Positions 7,810-15,420 of a DNA stretch of 32,466 nt are shown piece by piece. Source of the DNA: Nitrospina sp. (GTDB taxonomy: Bacteria > Nitrospinota > Nitrospinia > Nitrospinales > VA-1); assembly GCA_018653085.1 (NCBI GenBank), contig JABIAY010000019.1, positions 1-32,466 of the forward strand. Direction: 5' to 3'. How positions within the stretch are numbered: position 1 is the stretch's first letter; every line of letters starts with the position of its first letter. Under the pieces are notes generated by a model. It did no database searches, was not told the DNA's origin, and worked only from the letters and a program-made list of their open reading frames with translations. The position numbers and the translations under genes were made by a program.

Positions 7810-8747
7810 CGCTTCACCCCACAGTGTTTCAGCTCCAGGGTTTTAGCTTTGCTGTCCAGCGTGGCGGATGTCTCTAACGGAAGAGTCCAGACTTCTTTGC
7901 CATGACCTATAGGGCAGTGAGTCAGAATCGGAAATCCCGGATTCGGAAAAAGATCCGTTAAAATATCTGCAAGCGTCCCCTCGCCCTGGCGTTGCGAACG
8001 GCAGTTGACCATTTCCCCGAAAATAATTCCACGCACTCCTTTAAACATCCCCGCATTTTTTAACTGCCACAGCATTCCATCAACCCGGTACAAAGGTTCG
8101 TTGACATCTTCTATCAATAAAATCCTGTTGCGGGTATTGATTTCATACGGAGTGCCTAATGAACGGCACAGCAAGGTCAGACAGCCTCCGGTTAGTTTTC
8201 CCTGTGCCACGCCTTGAGAAAAAACTTTCGCTCGGGGAGCTTGAAAAACCCTGCCTTTGGCAGAGCCCGTCAACAATGCCTTAAATTGCCGTTGCGACTG
8301 TTTCATTTCAGCTCGACCAAAACTTCCGGCGACCATAGGGCCGTGGAATGCGATCAGTCCGCAATTTTGCACCAGGAAATGCAGGAGCAGAGTAATATCG
8401 CTGGACCCCACCACGACTTTCGCATTGGCCCGGATCGTTCCAGGCTTTAGATGAGGAAGAATACGATTGGCGCCATACCCCCCTCGAGCGCAAAAAATCG
8501 CCTGAACATCGGGGTCCCGGAACATATCCATGAGGTCTTGAGCCCGATCCTTGTCACAGCCTGCCATAAAACGGGAACGGGCATAGATGTGTCTGCCCAG
8601 CCGAGGCTCGAACCCCATGGCACGGATCACTTCCAACCCGGTTTCCAACTGATCCTTGTCCACCGGACCGGCAGGAGCCACCACACCCACCACATCCCCC
8701 TGCTTCAATTGGGGTGGTCGGATGAGGGGACGAATCGATTTCGACAT
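7806..8747 (-). CDS. LD-carboxypeptidase, peptidase family S66
   Basis: Serine peptidase of the LdcA/MccF family. LdcA removes the terminal D-Ala from murein tetrapeptides during cell-wall recycling; MccF members cleave microcin C. 313 aa, typical length. The catalytic triad of the family is visible: Ser116 in GSSDIT, Glu213 in LIEDVNEP and His282 in GHGKEVW. The N-terminal block [14 protein letters not shown] and [16 protein letters not shown] are also characteristic. No signal peptide, consistent with cytoplasmic recycling. A good AGGTGAT ribosome site precedes the ATG. Convergent with hisF and divergent from the SpsF-like gene. Confidence 0.92.
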   Translation of the reverse strand: MSKSIRPLIRPPQLKQGDVVGVVAPAGPVDKDQLETGLEVIRAMGFEPRLGRHIYARSRFMAGCDKDRAQDLMDMFRDPDVQAIFCARGGYGANRILPHLKPGTIRANAKVVVGSSDITLLLHFLVQNCGLIAFHGPMVAGSFGRAEMKQSQRQFKALLTGSAKGRVFQAPRAKVFSQGVAQGKLTGGCLTLLCRSLGTPYEINTRNRILLIEDVNEPLYRVDGMLWQLKNAGMFKGVRGIIFGEMVNCRSQRQGEGTLADILTDLFPNPGFPILTHCPIGHGKEVWTLPLETSATLDSKAKTLELKHCGVKR

Positions 8748-8813
8748 TACAAATCACCTTTGAAAGGTTACAATACCGGCTTCAAGGAACCCTATCCTTA
8801 TAAAATATAAAAA

Positions 8814-9560
8814 ATGGTTTCTGTCACCGCTATCATTCAAGCCAGAATGGGGTCTACTCGGTCTCCCGGTAAAAGCCTGCGCCCGATTGCCAGCCTGCCT
8901 ATGCTGGAGCATATCATTATTCGTTTAAAACAGGTGCCGGAAATTGACCTCATCCTCCTGGCGATTCCCGAAAAGGAATCGGAAACACCACTGGTTGAGT
9001 TTGCCCGCCAACTCCCTGTTCCTGTATTCCAGGGATCGGAAGAAGATGTTCTGGATCGCTTCATAAAAGCAGGAGAAAGCGTTCAAACCGAGCAGGTGGT
9101 TCGGGTCTGCGGCGATGACCCCCTTATAGATATACCTCTCCTGCGTTCTTTAATTCAGGCCCACCTACTGGACAAAGCCGACTATACCCTGCCCAAAGAC
9201 CCCGTTCCTCTGGGAAGCTCCTGCGAAATCGTCCGCCTGGAAGCCTTGAAAAAGATCGGCGAACAGGCGGAAAGCTCAATCTATCGCGAGCATGTCACCA
9301 CCTGGTTTCACGACCATCCTTCTTCATTCAGAATTAAACGCGTTAACGCCCCGGATTATTTAAAAGATCGTACCTTCCGCCTGACCGTTGATACAGACGA
9401 AGATTTCCAGCTTATGGAAGAGCTTTTTAAAAACCTTCCCCACTCTCCTGATTCTCCACTGAATCTTAAAGCAGTAATGGACTACCTGATTGCCCACCCG
9501 GAAACCACTGCCTTAAATATTGATATTCCGCAAAAAAACTGGCGGGAAGAAAATCATTAG
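8814..9560 (+). CDS. SpsF/CMP-NeuA-like cytidylyltransferase
   Basis: A 248-aa nucleotidyltransferase of the cytidylyltransferase (CTP_transf_3) family. It opens with the nucleotide-binding signature AIIQARMGSTRSPGK (residues 6-20), then EDVLDRF and a metal-binding VCGDDPLID (~98-106). YREHVTTWF and LTVDTDEDF in the C-terminal half are also typical of SpsF-type proteins. SpsF-like enzymes act in surface sugar pathways, for example of sialic-acid-like nonulosonates. Placed directly before the flagellin locus, it may supply an activated sugar for flagellin or envelope glycans; that is inference. No Shine-Dalgarno is seen; a TATAAA (8799-8804) ten bases upstream raises the possibility of a very short leader. 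Confidence 0.85.
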   Translation: MVSVTAIIQARMGSTRSPGKSLRPIASLPMLEHIIIRLKQVPEIDLILLAIPEKESETPLVEFARQLPVPVFQGSEEDVLDRFIKAGESVQTEQVVRVCGDDPLIDIPLLRSLIQAHLLDKADYTLPKDPVPLGSSCEIVRLEALKKIGEQAESSIYREHVTTWFHDHPSSFRIKRVNAPDYLKDRTFRLTVDTDEDFQLMEELFKNLPHSPDSPLNLKAVMDYLIAHPETTALNIDIPQKNWREENH

Positions 9561-9576
9561 TTTTTTTAATTTTCAT

Positions 9577-9603
9577 TAAAGTTCTAAGATTTTCCACCGA
9601 TAA
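9577..9603 (+). promoter_or_regulatory. sigma-28 (FliA) promoter of flagellin 1
   Basis: TAAAGTTC (9577-9584), 11 bases, ACCGATAA (9596-9603): 7/8 and 7/8 to TAAAGTTT-N11-GCCGATAA with ideal spacing. The start point near 9611 gives a leader of almost 200 bases. Confidence 0.88.
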
Positions 9604-9807
9604 CCTAAATTAAGCAGAGTTGTTCCCAAGGATTGCGGAGCAACGAAACGCTTAAAAAAACCCGGATTTTTGCTTTATGGGTTTGAAAGTAAAGGTGGAA
9701 CACTGAGAAAAGCCACCCTAAATAAAGACTCTCAGGGGCAGTAGTAAATGTTTAAAACCGAATATTAGCGGCACAACAATTCCAACTCATGGTGGAGGAT
9801 TAGGGAT
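9604..9807 (+). promoter_or_regulatory. long flagellin 1 leader with hairpins
   Basis: Predicted 5' untranslated region. Visible elements are AAACCC (9658-9663) pairing with GGGTTT (9679-9684) with GGA at the loop edge; GTTG...CAAC around CAAGGATTGCGGAG (9619-9645); and GGTGG pairing with CCACC or CTGAGA with TCTCAG downstream as alternatives. The ribosome site TGGAGGATTAGGG precedes the ATG. GGA-bearing hairpins are the binding signature of CsrA/RsmA proteins. Confidence 0.45.
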
Positions 9808-10665
9808 ATGCCAGTACGAATTTTCAACAATATAGCTTCGCTTAACGCCCAAAGAATCTTGGGCATCAACAACGACCGTCTTGCACAATCAGTAGAGCGT
9901 ATTTCATCGGGTATCCGGATCAATAGAGGTGCGGATGATGCCGCTGGACTGGCTATTTCAGAAGCCTTGCGTTCTGATATTCGTGGTTTGCGCCAAGCAG
10001 TTCGAAACGCAAACGACGGTATCGCCCTCATCAACGTTGCTGAAGGTGCGCTCAACGAGCAGTCGAGCATCCTGATTCGACTCCGGGAACTGGCCTCTCA
10101 GGCCGCAACCGGTACCGTAGGATCCACAGAACGTGCGACCATCCAACTTGAGTTTACCGCTCTACGCAATGAAATCGACCGTATTGCAGCAACCACACAG
10201 TTTAATGGACAGGGGCTGGTAGACGGTTCTCTGGCTTCATCGGCAGCCAGTTCAACCCAAGTTCTCATTCAGGTAGGTATTGACAGCGGTGCCAACAGTC
10301 GAATTAACCTGAATACGGAGATCAACCTCACTGCGATTACTTCCACGAGTTTGGGAATCGATGTCGTGTCTGTTACTGCGGCGGCTGAAGCTTTGACCAC
10401 TCTGGATACAATCAATAGTGCTATCTCCAACGTTACCCAGGCCCGTGGTAAGGTGGGTGCGGTGCAAAACAGGCTGACCCGATCTGTGGGAAACCTTTCT
10501 GTTTCAATTGAAAATCTGCAAGCCGCGGAGTCTTCCATCCGGGATGCGGACATCGCCGCGGAAATCGCAAACCTGACCCGAAACCAGATTCTCGTGCAAT
10601 CGGCAACGGCAATGGTTGGGCAGGCAAACCTGATTCCACAGTCAATTCTGCAGTTACTGGCTTAA
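9808..10665 (+). CDS. fliC: flagellin 1
   Basis: Filament subunit, 285 aa, so essentially only the D0 and D1 domains with almost no surface-exposed D2/D3 region. The N-terminal helix FNNIASLNAQR and the D1 motif SSGIRINRGADDAAGLAISEALRSDIR are canonical, followed by RELASQAATGTVGSTER. The C-terminus has SSIRDADIAAEIANLTRNQILVQSATAMVGQANLIPQSILQLL, the standard D0 assembly helix. Very similar to flagellins 3 and 4. Driven by its own sigma-28 promoter; the flagellin-like gene follows 48 bases later without a terminator. Export would be by the flagellar type III system, hence no Sec signal. Confidence 0.97.
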   Translation: MPVRIFNNIASLNAQRILGINNDRLAQSVERISSGIRINRGADDAAGLAISEALRSDIRGLRQAVRNANDGIALINVAEGALNEQSSILIRLRELASQAATGTVGSTERATIQLEFTALRNEIDRIAATTQFNGQGLVDGSLASSAASSTQVLIQVGIDSGANSRINLNTEINLTAITSTSLGIDVVSVTAAAEALTTLDTINSAISNVTQARGKVGAVQNRLTRSVGNLSVSIENLQAAESSIRDADIAAEIANLTRNQILVQSATAMVGQANLIPQSILQLLA

Positions 10666-10713
10666 TCGAGTATTTATTCACCGATTTAATCCATCTAACG
10701 TCAGGAGTCTGTC

Positions 10714-11454
10714 ATGGATCAGAAAACAATTTCCGGTACTGCGTACAAAGTTGGGGATATCGAGTCTGGCTCGGAAGTTTCCGAGTTGGAATTCTTAAAA
10801 TTCACCAATCCGGAAACCAACCTCAAAAATCTGGATCAGGCCATTCACAATATCTTATTGGGAATAGAGCTGGTCTCTGTAGTGGGAAATGCTTGCAATG
10901 AGATGGAGGCTATTCTCTCTGAGCTCAAGCAATGGGTTTCCCCCGGCCTGGCATCTGATCTGGAAGGTTCACAAAAAGCCTTGTTGGCAGTCAAAATCTC
11001 CCTGAAATTGAGGGAGCTGGATCAGGCGGCAGAAACCTTTAAACATAAAGGACAGAAACTGCTCGATGGTTCATTATCCGCTTCGGTGAAAACCGAAACG
11101 CATTCCTATCTGGTTGTAGGAGCCAATAGCTCGCCTGAAAATCGGATCAATCTTAACACCAGCCTGAACATTCCTCTCATTACCTCAAAAACTCTGGGAC
11201 TCGGGACTTTATCACCCCGTTCTCCTCAAAAAGGCTTTAAGGGGTTGATGGTTCTGGAAAACGCTTTGGCAATCATAGATCGCTTGCGGCAAAGATCCGC
11301 CGCCTTGAAAAGCCATCTACAGGAAATTCAAAAAAATCTAGCTACTGCCATTGAGAACCACCGTGCGGCAAATTCCGCCCCGGGTTCCTATGAGCAGGCC
11401 AGGGAATTCCTGCAGGCGGCAAGCAATTTAATAAGAAATAACAAAAGAGAATAA
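10714..11454 (+). CDS. diverged flagellin-like protein lacking conserved D0 ends
   Basis: A 246-aa protein that aligns along its length with the neighbouring flagellins but is heavily changed. Shared landmarks are GQKLLDGSLSAS (flagellin GQGLVDGSLASS), VGANSSPENRINLNTSLNIPLITSKTLGL (VGIDSGANSRINLNTEINLTAITSTSLGI) and a late helix NLATAIENHRAANS (NLSVSIENLQAAES). The N-terminal SLNAQR helix, the DDAAG motif and the C-terminal QANLIPQ D0 helix are all missing. The frame is open and preceded by AGGAG, so it looks maintained rather than decaying. It probably cannot polymerise as a normal flagellin; a minor subunit, chaperone or regulator are options. Confidence 0.85.
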   Translation: MDQKTISGTAYKVGDIESGSEVSELEFLKFTNPETNLKNLDQAIHNILLGIELVSVVGNACNEMEAILSELKQWVSPGLASDLEGSQKALLAVKISLKLRELDQAAETFKHKGQKLLDGSLSASVKTETHSYLVVGANSSPENRINLNTSLNIPLITSKTLGLGTLSPRSPQKGFKGLMVLENALAIIDRLRQRSAALKSHLQEIQKNLATAIENHRAANSAPGSYEQAREFLQAASNLIRNNKRE

Positions 11455-11480
11455 TAAAGAGGTCGCCCTCTTTATTATTT
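11450..11480 (+). terminator. 13-bp hairpin overlapping the stop of the flagellin-like gene
   Basis: AATAATAAAGAGG (11450-11462) pairs perfectly with CCTCTTTATTATT (11467-11479) around TCGC. The stop codon TAA (11452-11454) is inside the 5' arm. The 3' side is T-rich but lacks a clean U tract, so it may attenuate rather than stop transcription before flagellin 2. Confidence 0.6.
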
Positions 11481-11481
11481 C

Positions 11482-11499
11482 CGCACAACGAAATGTGCG
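11482..11499 (+). promoter_or_regulatory. leader hairpin of flagellin 2
   Basis: CGCACA, loop ACGAAA, TGTGCG: a 6-bp hairpin 27 bases before the flagellin 2 start. The ribosome-site region CAGGGAAGGAAAAC contains two GGA motifs. No sigma-28 box is seen in the 72-base gap, so the gene may depend on readthrough from flagellin 1. Confidence 0.4.
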
Positions 11500-11526
11500 A
11501 TAAAAACCTCAGGGAAGGAAAACAAT

Positions 11527-12387
11527 ATGTCTACCAACAGCATTCTCAACAACACATTATCTAATACCGCCCAGAGATTTTTGGATGTCAACACTCAGCG
11601 TGTTGGGCAATCCATAGAAAGAGTATCATCTGGAATCCGGACTAACAGAGCGGCGGACGATGTAGCGGGGTCCGCCATTTCCGAAGCCCTTCGGTCCGAT
11701 ATCCGCGTATTGAGGCAGGGGGTCCGCAACCTCAATGATGGTATTTCACTCATCAATGTTGTGGAAGGTGCGCTCAATGAACAAGGCGGCGCACTCATCC
11801 GCCTTAAAGAACTGGCCACGCAAGGAGCTTCAGGAACTATTGGAGATTTTGAACGCCAGACTCTACAACTGGAGGTTTCCTCCCTGGTGGCTGAAATTAA
11901 CCGCATCGCCGCAACCACTGAATTCAACGGCAGAACCCTGTTGGATGGCTCTTTGGCTTCATCGATTCAAGTATCCGATCAGGCTTCTATCCAGATTGGA
12001 GTCGATAGCCAAAATGCAAGCCGGATCAACCTCAACGTTGAACTGGATCTTTCTGCCAGCAACTCCACTCAACTGGAAATCGACAACCTGTCGGTTTCTA
12101 CCTCCGCAGATGCCCGAACGGCTTTGGAGGCAGTTGATACCGCTTTGAGCACTTTGACTTTTGCCCGTGGGAGAGTCGGTGCCGTGCAAAACCGTTTTAC
12201 GAAATCGCTCGGCACCGTTGCGGTTTCCATCGAAAACCTGACTGCGGCGGATTCTACCATCCGCGATGCGGACATCGCGGAAGAATTAGCCCTGCTGACC
12301 CGGAACCAGATTGTCGCTCAGGCTTCGGTAACCATGGTCGGACAAACTGCTTTGTCAGGTCAGAATTTATTGGATATTCTACAATAA
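11527..12387 (+). CDS. fliC: flagellin 2
   Basis: A 286-aa flagellin consisting of D0/D1 only. It is more divergent than 1, 3 and 4: the N-terminus is STNSILNNTLSNTAQRFLDVNTQRVGQSIERVSSG, and the D1 motif is RTNRAADDVAGSAISEALRSDIR. The C-terminal half keeps SIENLTAADSTIRDADIAEELALLTRNQIVAQASVTMVGQ but ends TALSGQNLLDILQ rather than ANLIPQSVLQLL. The changed D0 terminus could suit a special position in the filament; that is inference. No separate sigma-28 promoter is visible. Confidence 0.96.
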   Translation: MSTNSILNNTLSNTAQRFLDVNTQRVGQSIERVSSGIRTNRAADDVAGSAISEALRSDIRVLRQGVRNLNDGISLINVVEGALNEQGGALIRLKELATQGASGTIGDFERQTLQLEVSSLVAEINRIAATTEFNGRTLLDGSLASSIQVSDQASIQIGVDSQNASRINLNVELDLSASNSTQLEIDNLSVSTSADARTALEAVDTALSTLTFARGRVGAVQNRFTKSLGTVAVSIENLTAADSTIRDADIAEELALLTRNQIVAQASVTMVGQTALSGQNLLDILQ

Positions 12388-12536
12388 TTTTTCTGAGCCA
12401 AAACCGGGACCGGGCACGAGTTATCATCAGAAAAAATCATTTAATTTTAATGGTTTAGATAATTCAAACCCGGTAGCCCCCTTATTTGAATCCACCCAGC
12501 AACCCCCTGTTGTTCTCCCCTGCCCTCTTTTTTTTC
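12388..12536. other. spacer with inverted repeat after flagellin 2
   Basis: TTTTTCTGA (12388-12396) is inverted at TCAGAAAAA (12427-12435), a perfect 9-bp stem with a 30-base loop directly after the stop codon, but no 3' U run. The rest is a pyrimidine-rich stretch leading into the sigma-28 promoter of flagellin 3. No gene seen. Confidence 0.45.
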
Positions 12537-12563
12537 TAAAGATATTTACTCCTTCTCCGATAG
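12537..12563 (+). promoter_or_regulatory. sigma-28 (FliA) promoter of flagellin 3
   Basis: TAAAGATA (12537-12544), 11 bases, TCCGATAG (12556-12563). Same architecture and spacing as the flagellin 1 promoter; predicted leader about 165 bases. Confidence 0.82.
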
Positions 12564-12633
12564 GCCACTTGAGCATGTTTGTATCCTGAATTAGAAACAG
12601 ATCGTTAACTTATATCAGGAGGTACAGTTTAAT

Positions 12634-12702
12634 AGTGGAGAAATGAATTCTTCACTAAAGGGTTAAAAGCTTGGAGGCTTGTTTTGGTTCGGAGGCCAAA
12701 AC
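12634..12702 (+). promoter_or_regulatory. GGA-loop hairpins in the flagellin 3 leader (CsrA-like sites)
   Basis: Three small hairpins in a row: AGTG/CACT (12634-12656), AAGC-TTGGAG-GCTT (12667-12680) and GTTTTGG-TTCGGAGG-CCAAAAC (12681-12702, perfect 7-bp stem). The last two show GGA in the loop, the geometry preferred by CsrA. A 7-codon mini-frame (ATG 12643 to TAA 12666) lies among them but has a poorly spaced ribosome site. Confidence 0.55.
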
Positions 12703-12735
12703 GATAACCCGCACATTTAATCACGGAGGATTACA

Positions 12736-13593
12736 ATGCCAGTTCGAATCTTTAACAATATCCCCTCGCTCAACGCCCAAAGAATTTTGGGTATCAACAA
12801 TGATCGTCTTGCGACATCAGTAGAACGAATTTCATCCGGTATCCGGATCAACAGAGGTGCCGATGATGCCGCGGGTCTAGCTATTTCAGAAGCCTTGCGG
12901 TCCGATATTCGTACCCTGCGACAGGCCGTTCGAAACGCAAACGACGGAATTTCACTCATCAACGTTACAGAAGGTGCGCTCAACGAGCAGTCCAGCATCC
13001 TTATCCGGCTAAGAGAGCTGGCTTCTCAGGCGGCCACCGGAACAGTAGGATCGGTCGAGCGGCAAACCATTCAATTGGAATTTGACGCCCTGCGACTGGA
13101 AATCGATCGTATCGCCAACACCAGTGCATTTAATGGACAGAAACTTGTCGATGGTTCTTTGGCTTCATCGGTAGCCGGCGCAAACCAGATCCTCATTCAA
13201 GTTGGACTTGACAGCGGCGCGGACAGTCGAATTAACCTGAATGAGCAAGTCAACCTGACCGCAGTCACAGCATCCGCCCTTGGGGTTGATGCTTTGTCCG
13301 TTACGAGTGCGGGAGGAGCTTTGACAGCTCTGGACACCATCAACACTTCGATTTCTGTCGTTACCCAGGCCCGAGGTAAAGTGGGTGCCGTGCAAAACAG
13401 GCTAGCCCGGACTATTTCGAACCTGTCCATTTCAACTGAAAACCTGCAAGCCGCAGAATCCTCTATTCGGGATGCTGATATCGCCGAAGAAGTGGCTCTG
13501 TTGACTCGAAACCAGATTCTGGTGCAGGCGGCAACCGCTATGGTAGGCCAGGCGAACTTGATCCCGCAATCGGTATTACAGCTCCTGGGATAA
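12736..13593 (+). CDS. fliC: flagellin 3
   Basis: A 285-aa D0/D1-only flagellin, the same length as flagellins 1 and 4 and close to them in sequence: FNNIPSLNAQRILGINNDRLATSVERISSG at the start, INRGADDAAGLAISEALRSDIR in D1, SSIRDADIAEEVALLTRNQILVQAATAMVGQANLIPQSVLQLL at the end. The central part (residues ~150-200) carries most differences. It has its own sigma-28 promoter and a GGA-hairpin leader, and a CACGGAGGATTAC ribosome site. flaG follows after 76 bases, with only a weak hairpin between, so they are probably co-transcribed. Confidence 0.97.
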   Translation: MPVRIFNNIPSLNAQRILGINNDRLATSVERISSGIRINRGADDAAGLAISEALRSDIRTLRQAVRNANDGISLINVTEGALNEQSSILIRLRELASQAATGTVGSVERQTIQLEFDALRLEIDRIANTSAFNGQKLVDGSLASSVAGANQILIQVGLDSGADSRINLNEQVNLTAVTASALGVDALSVTSAGGALTALDTINTSISVVTQARGKVGAVQNRLARTISNLSISTENLQAAESSIRDADIAEEVALLTRNQILVQAATAMVGQANLIPQSVLQLLG

Positions 13594-13669
13594 TTTTTAA
13601 AACCGTATTTTTGAAAATCAATACGTTGTTTTAATTTTAAAAATGTTTGATTAACAGGAGGTGATTCAA

Positions 13670-14029
13670 ATGTCATTGGACATATCCTCCTTTGCGGGCA
13701 GGTTGGACAGCCCTGCGAATATAGCGGGACAAGCCTACAGGTCTGGAAAGGAGAACACCCGAAAAGGGTTGAAAGTCGACCCGGTAAAGAACCTTGATGT
13801 GAGTGAAGGTAAACCGGATTCCGTAGAAACCGCAACGCCGGATCGCGTAGATTTCTCAGCGGGCAACAAAGTGGATTACAAGATCAATCAGGAAACCCAG
13901 GAAGTGGTTATTCGCCTCTTGGACTCTGAATCGGGAGAAGTTATCAAGCAGATACCCGGAGAAGATTTTGTGAAACTGGCCCAGCGTATCGCAGAGTTTA
14001 ACCAAAAGTTTTTGGACCAAACCACCTGA
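13670..14029 (+). CDS. flaG: FlaG family protein 1
   Basis: FlaG-family protein, 119 aa from ATG at 13670. An in-frame GTG at 13661 is part of the ribosome site AGGAGGTGATT (13656-13666), which is nearly the full anti-16S complement, so it is rejected as start. The conserved C-terminal FlaG domain (residues ~68-115) is YKINQETQEVVIRLLDSESGEVIKQIPGEDFVKLAQRI. FlaG proteins influence filament length and are often next to flagellins; their mechanism is poorly known. The N-terminal half is low in conservation. Last gene of the first flagellin module, followed by a strong terminator. Confidence 0.92.
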   Translation: MSLDISSFAGRLDSPANIAGQAYRSGKENTRKGLKVDPVKNLDVSEGKPDSVETATPDRVDFSAGNKVDYKINQETQEVVIRLLDSESGEVIKQIPGEDFVKLAQRIAEFNQKFLDQTT

Positions 14030-14083
14030 CATCTGGTTCGAATATCATTACTGGCTCCTCCAAGAGATCCCTCGGGATAGTTC

Positions 14084-14121
14084 ATGCGTCCTTTAGATAG
14101 CTAAAGGGCGCATTTTTTTTT
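14084..14121 (+). terminator. intrinsic terminator closing flagellin module 1
   Basis: ATGCGTCCTTTAG (14084-14096), loop ATAG, CTAAAGGGCGCAT (14101-14113), then nine T. A 13-bp stem with one G-T wobble. Confidence 0.95.
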
Positions 14122-14400
14122 GCCCACCCGCCAAAAACAAGCAAACCTTTATAACAAGTAAACTTACAACCACAACGGACTTGTATATTTTATAAAAAAC
14201 ACCCCTTTTTCTCCCCTTCCCACACGCTTCCTGAAAAAAAACTGTAAAGCTATTTTTTTTAAATCCCGATAGAAATCTTGAGTTAGTAAAAATATAGTTT
14301 GATTTTCCTGGAGGGGATAGGTCGAACTGGCATTGAAAACTCAAAATTAACAACTAAACCTCTAAAACTTTAAGAAAAGGATTTGTACGGTTTATTTTTA
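14122..14400. other. spacer between flagellin modules
   Basis: About 280 bases between the module 1 terminator and the flagellin 4 leader hairpin. Apart from the sigma-28 promoter (14245-14272) I see no gene or repeat here. Confidence 0.5.
14245..14272 (+). promoter_or_regulatory. sigma-28 (FliA) promoter of flagellin 4
   Basis: TAAAGCTA (14245-14252), 12 bases, CCCGATAG (14265-14272). The spacer is one base longer than in flagellins 1 and 3 and consists mainly of T. Start point near 14280, leader about 180 bases. Confidence 0.72.
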
Positions 14401-14436
14401 AATTTCAGCAAGGATGCTGAAATTGGGAATCATCCC
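14401..14436 (+). promoter_or_regulatory. CsrA-like hairpin in the flagellin 4 leader
   Basis: AATTTCAGCA (14401-14410) and TGCTGAAATT (14415-14424) form a perfect 10-bp stem presenting AGGA as tetraloop. The core CAAGGATG matches the central eight positions of the high-affinity CsrA site ACARGGATGT. A second small stem GGGA-ATCA-TCCC follows (14425-14436), then the ribosome site AAGGAGGA with another GGA. Confidence 0.7.
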
Positions 14437-14460
14437 TAATTATCAAGGAGGATAATAAAC

Positions 14461-15318
14461 ATGCCCATCAGAATATTTAATAACATTCCGTCTTTGAATG
14501 CCCAAAGAATTCTGGGTATCAATAACGACCGCCTGGCAACATCGGTTGAAAGGATCTCCTCCGGGATCCGAATTAACCGGGGTGCTGACGATGCCGCGGG
14601 TCTAGCCATCTCCGAGGCTTTAAGATCCGATATCCGGGCATTACGCCAAGCGGTGAGAAACGCCAATGACGGTATCTCTCTCATCAACATTACTGAGGGA
14701 GCCCTCAATGAACAATCCGGAATTCTAATTCGTCTCCGAGAACTGGCTTCTCAGGCCGCAACGGGAACCGTTGGGTCGACAGAACGCCAAACCATCCAGT
14801 TGGAATTTGACGCACTTCGGTTGGAAATAGACCGCATCGCCAATACCACCGAGTTCAACGGCCAAGCTCTGGTGGACGGTTCTTTGGCCTCATCCGTTGC
14901 CTCTACCAATCACATTCTTATTCAGGTCGGTATTAACAGTAACGCCGATAGCCGGATTGACCTGAATGAGCAGGTGAATTTGACGGCCGTAACTTCCTCA
15001 AGCCTGGCAATCGACAGTTTGACTTTGACCACGGCGGGAGGAGCTTTGTCAACCCTGGACCAGATAAATACTTCTATTTCAGTGGTGACCCAGGGGCGAG
15101 GCAAAGTAGGCGCCGTGCAAAACCGATTGGTCAGAACCATTTCGAACCTTTCCATTACTATTGAAAATCTGCAAGCAGCAGAATCCGCCATCCGTGATGC
15201 GGATATTGCCGAGGAAGTAGCACTGTTGACCCGGAACCAGATTCTGGTTCAGGCATCAACAGCTATGGTGGGTCAGGCTAACCTGATTCCACAATCCGTC
15301 TTGCAGCTTCTCCAGTAA
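14461..15318 (+). CDS. fliC: flagellin 4
   Basis: A 285-aa flagellin of the same short type, nearest to flagellin 3 (both share DQINTSISVVTQ/DTINTSISVVTQ, NRLVRTISNLSI and the IPQSVLQLL end). Canonical N-terminal FNNIPSLNAQR and SSGIRINRGADDAAGLAIS. The central residues ~150-200 differ (NHILIQVGINSNADSRIDLNEQ). First gene of the second module (flagellin 4, flagellin 5, flaG 2). Own sigma-28 promoter, a CsrA-like leader hairpin and a CAAGGAGGATAATAAAC ribosome site. Confidence 0.97.
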   Translation: MPIRIFNNIPSLNAQRILGINNDRLATSVERISSGIRINRGADDAAGLAISEALRSDIRALRQAVRNANDGISLINITEGALNEQSGILIRLRELASQAATGTVGSTERQTIQLEFDALRLEIDRIANTTEFNGQALVDGSLASSVASTNHILIQVGINSNADSRIDLNEQVNLTAVTSSSLAIDSLTLTTAGGALSTLDQINTSISVVTQGRGKVGAVQNRLVRTISNLSITIENLQAAESAIRDADIAEEVALLTRNQILVQASTAMVGQANLIPQSVLQLLQ

Positions 15319-15399
15319 TGAAAAAATTACCTCGGAACGAAAATTTTCAGACCGAGAAAAAAAAGCAAGGAAGCTGAACTTAAAAATTAATTACCAGAA

Positions 15400-15417
15400 C
15401 TTTTCAGGGAGGAAAAG
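15400..15417 (+). promoter_or_regulatory. hairpin exposing the ribosome site of flagellin 5
   Basis: CTTTTC (15400-15405), loop AGGGAG, GAAAAG (15412-15417). The Shine-Dalgarno itself sits in the loop four bases from the ATG. A protein recognising GGA loops could cover it directly. A further inverted repeat CTCGG...CCGAG with an inner GAAAATTTTC lies at about 15331-15357. Confidence 0.5.
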
Positions 15418-15420
15418 AAA

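Noticed and set aside
10714..11454. Calling the flagellin-like gene a pseudogene
   Set aside because: The frame is uninterrupted over 246 codons, has AGGAG before ATG and keeps spaced flagellin landmarks; decay would be expected to bring stops or frameshifts.
13661..13669. GTG (13661) as start of FlaG 1
   Set aside because: It overlaps the AGGAGGTGATT ribosome site; the ATG at 13670 is correctly spaced.
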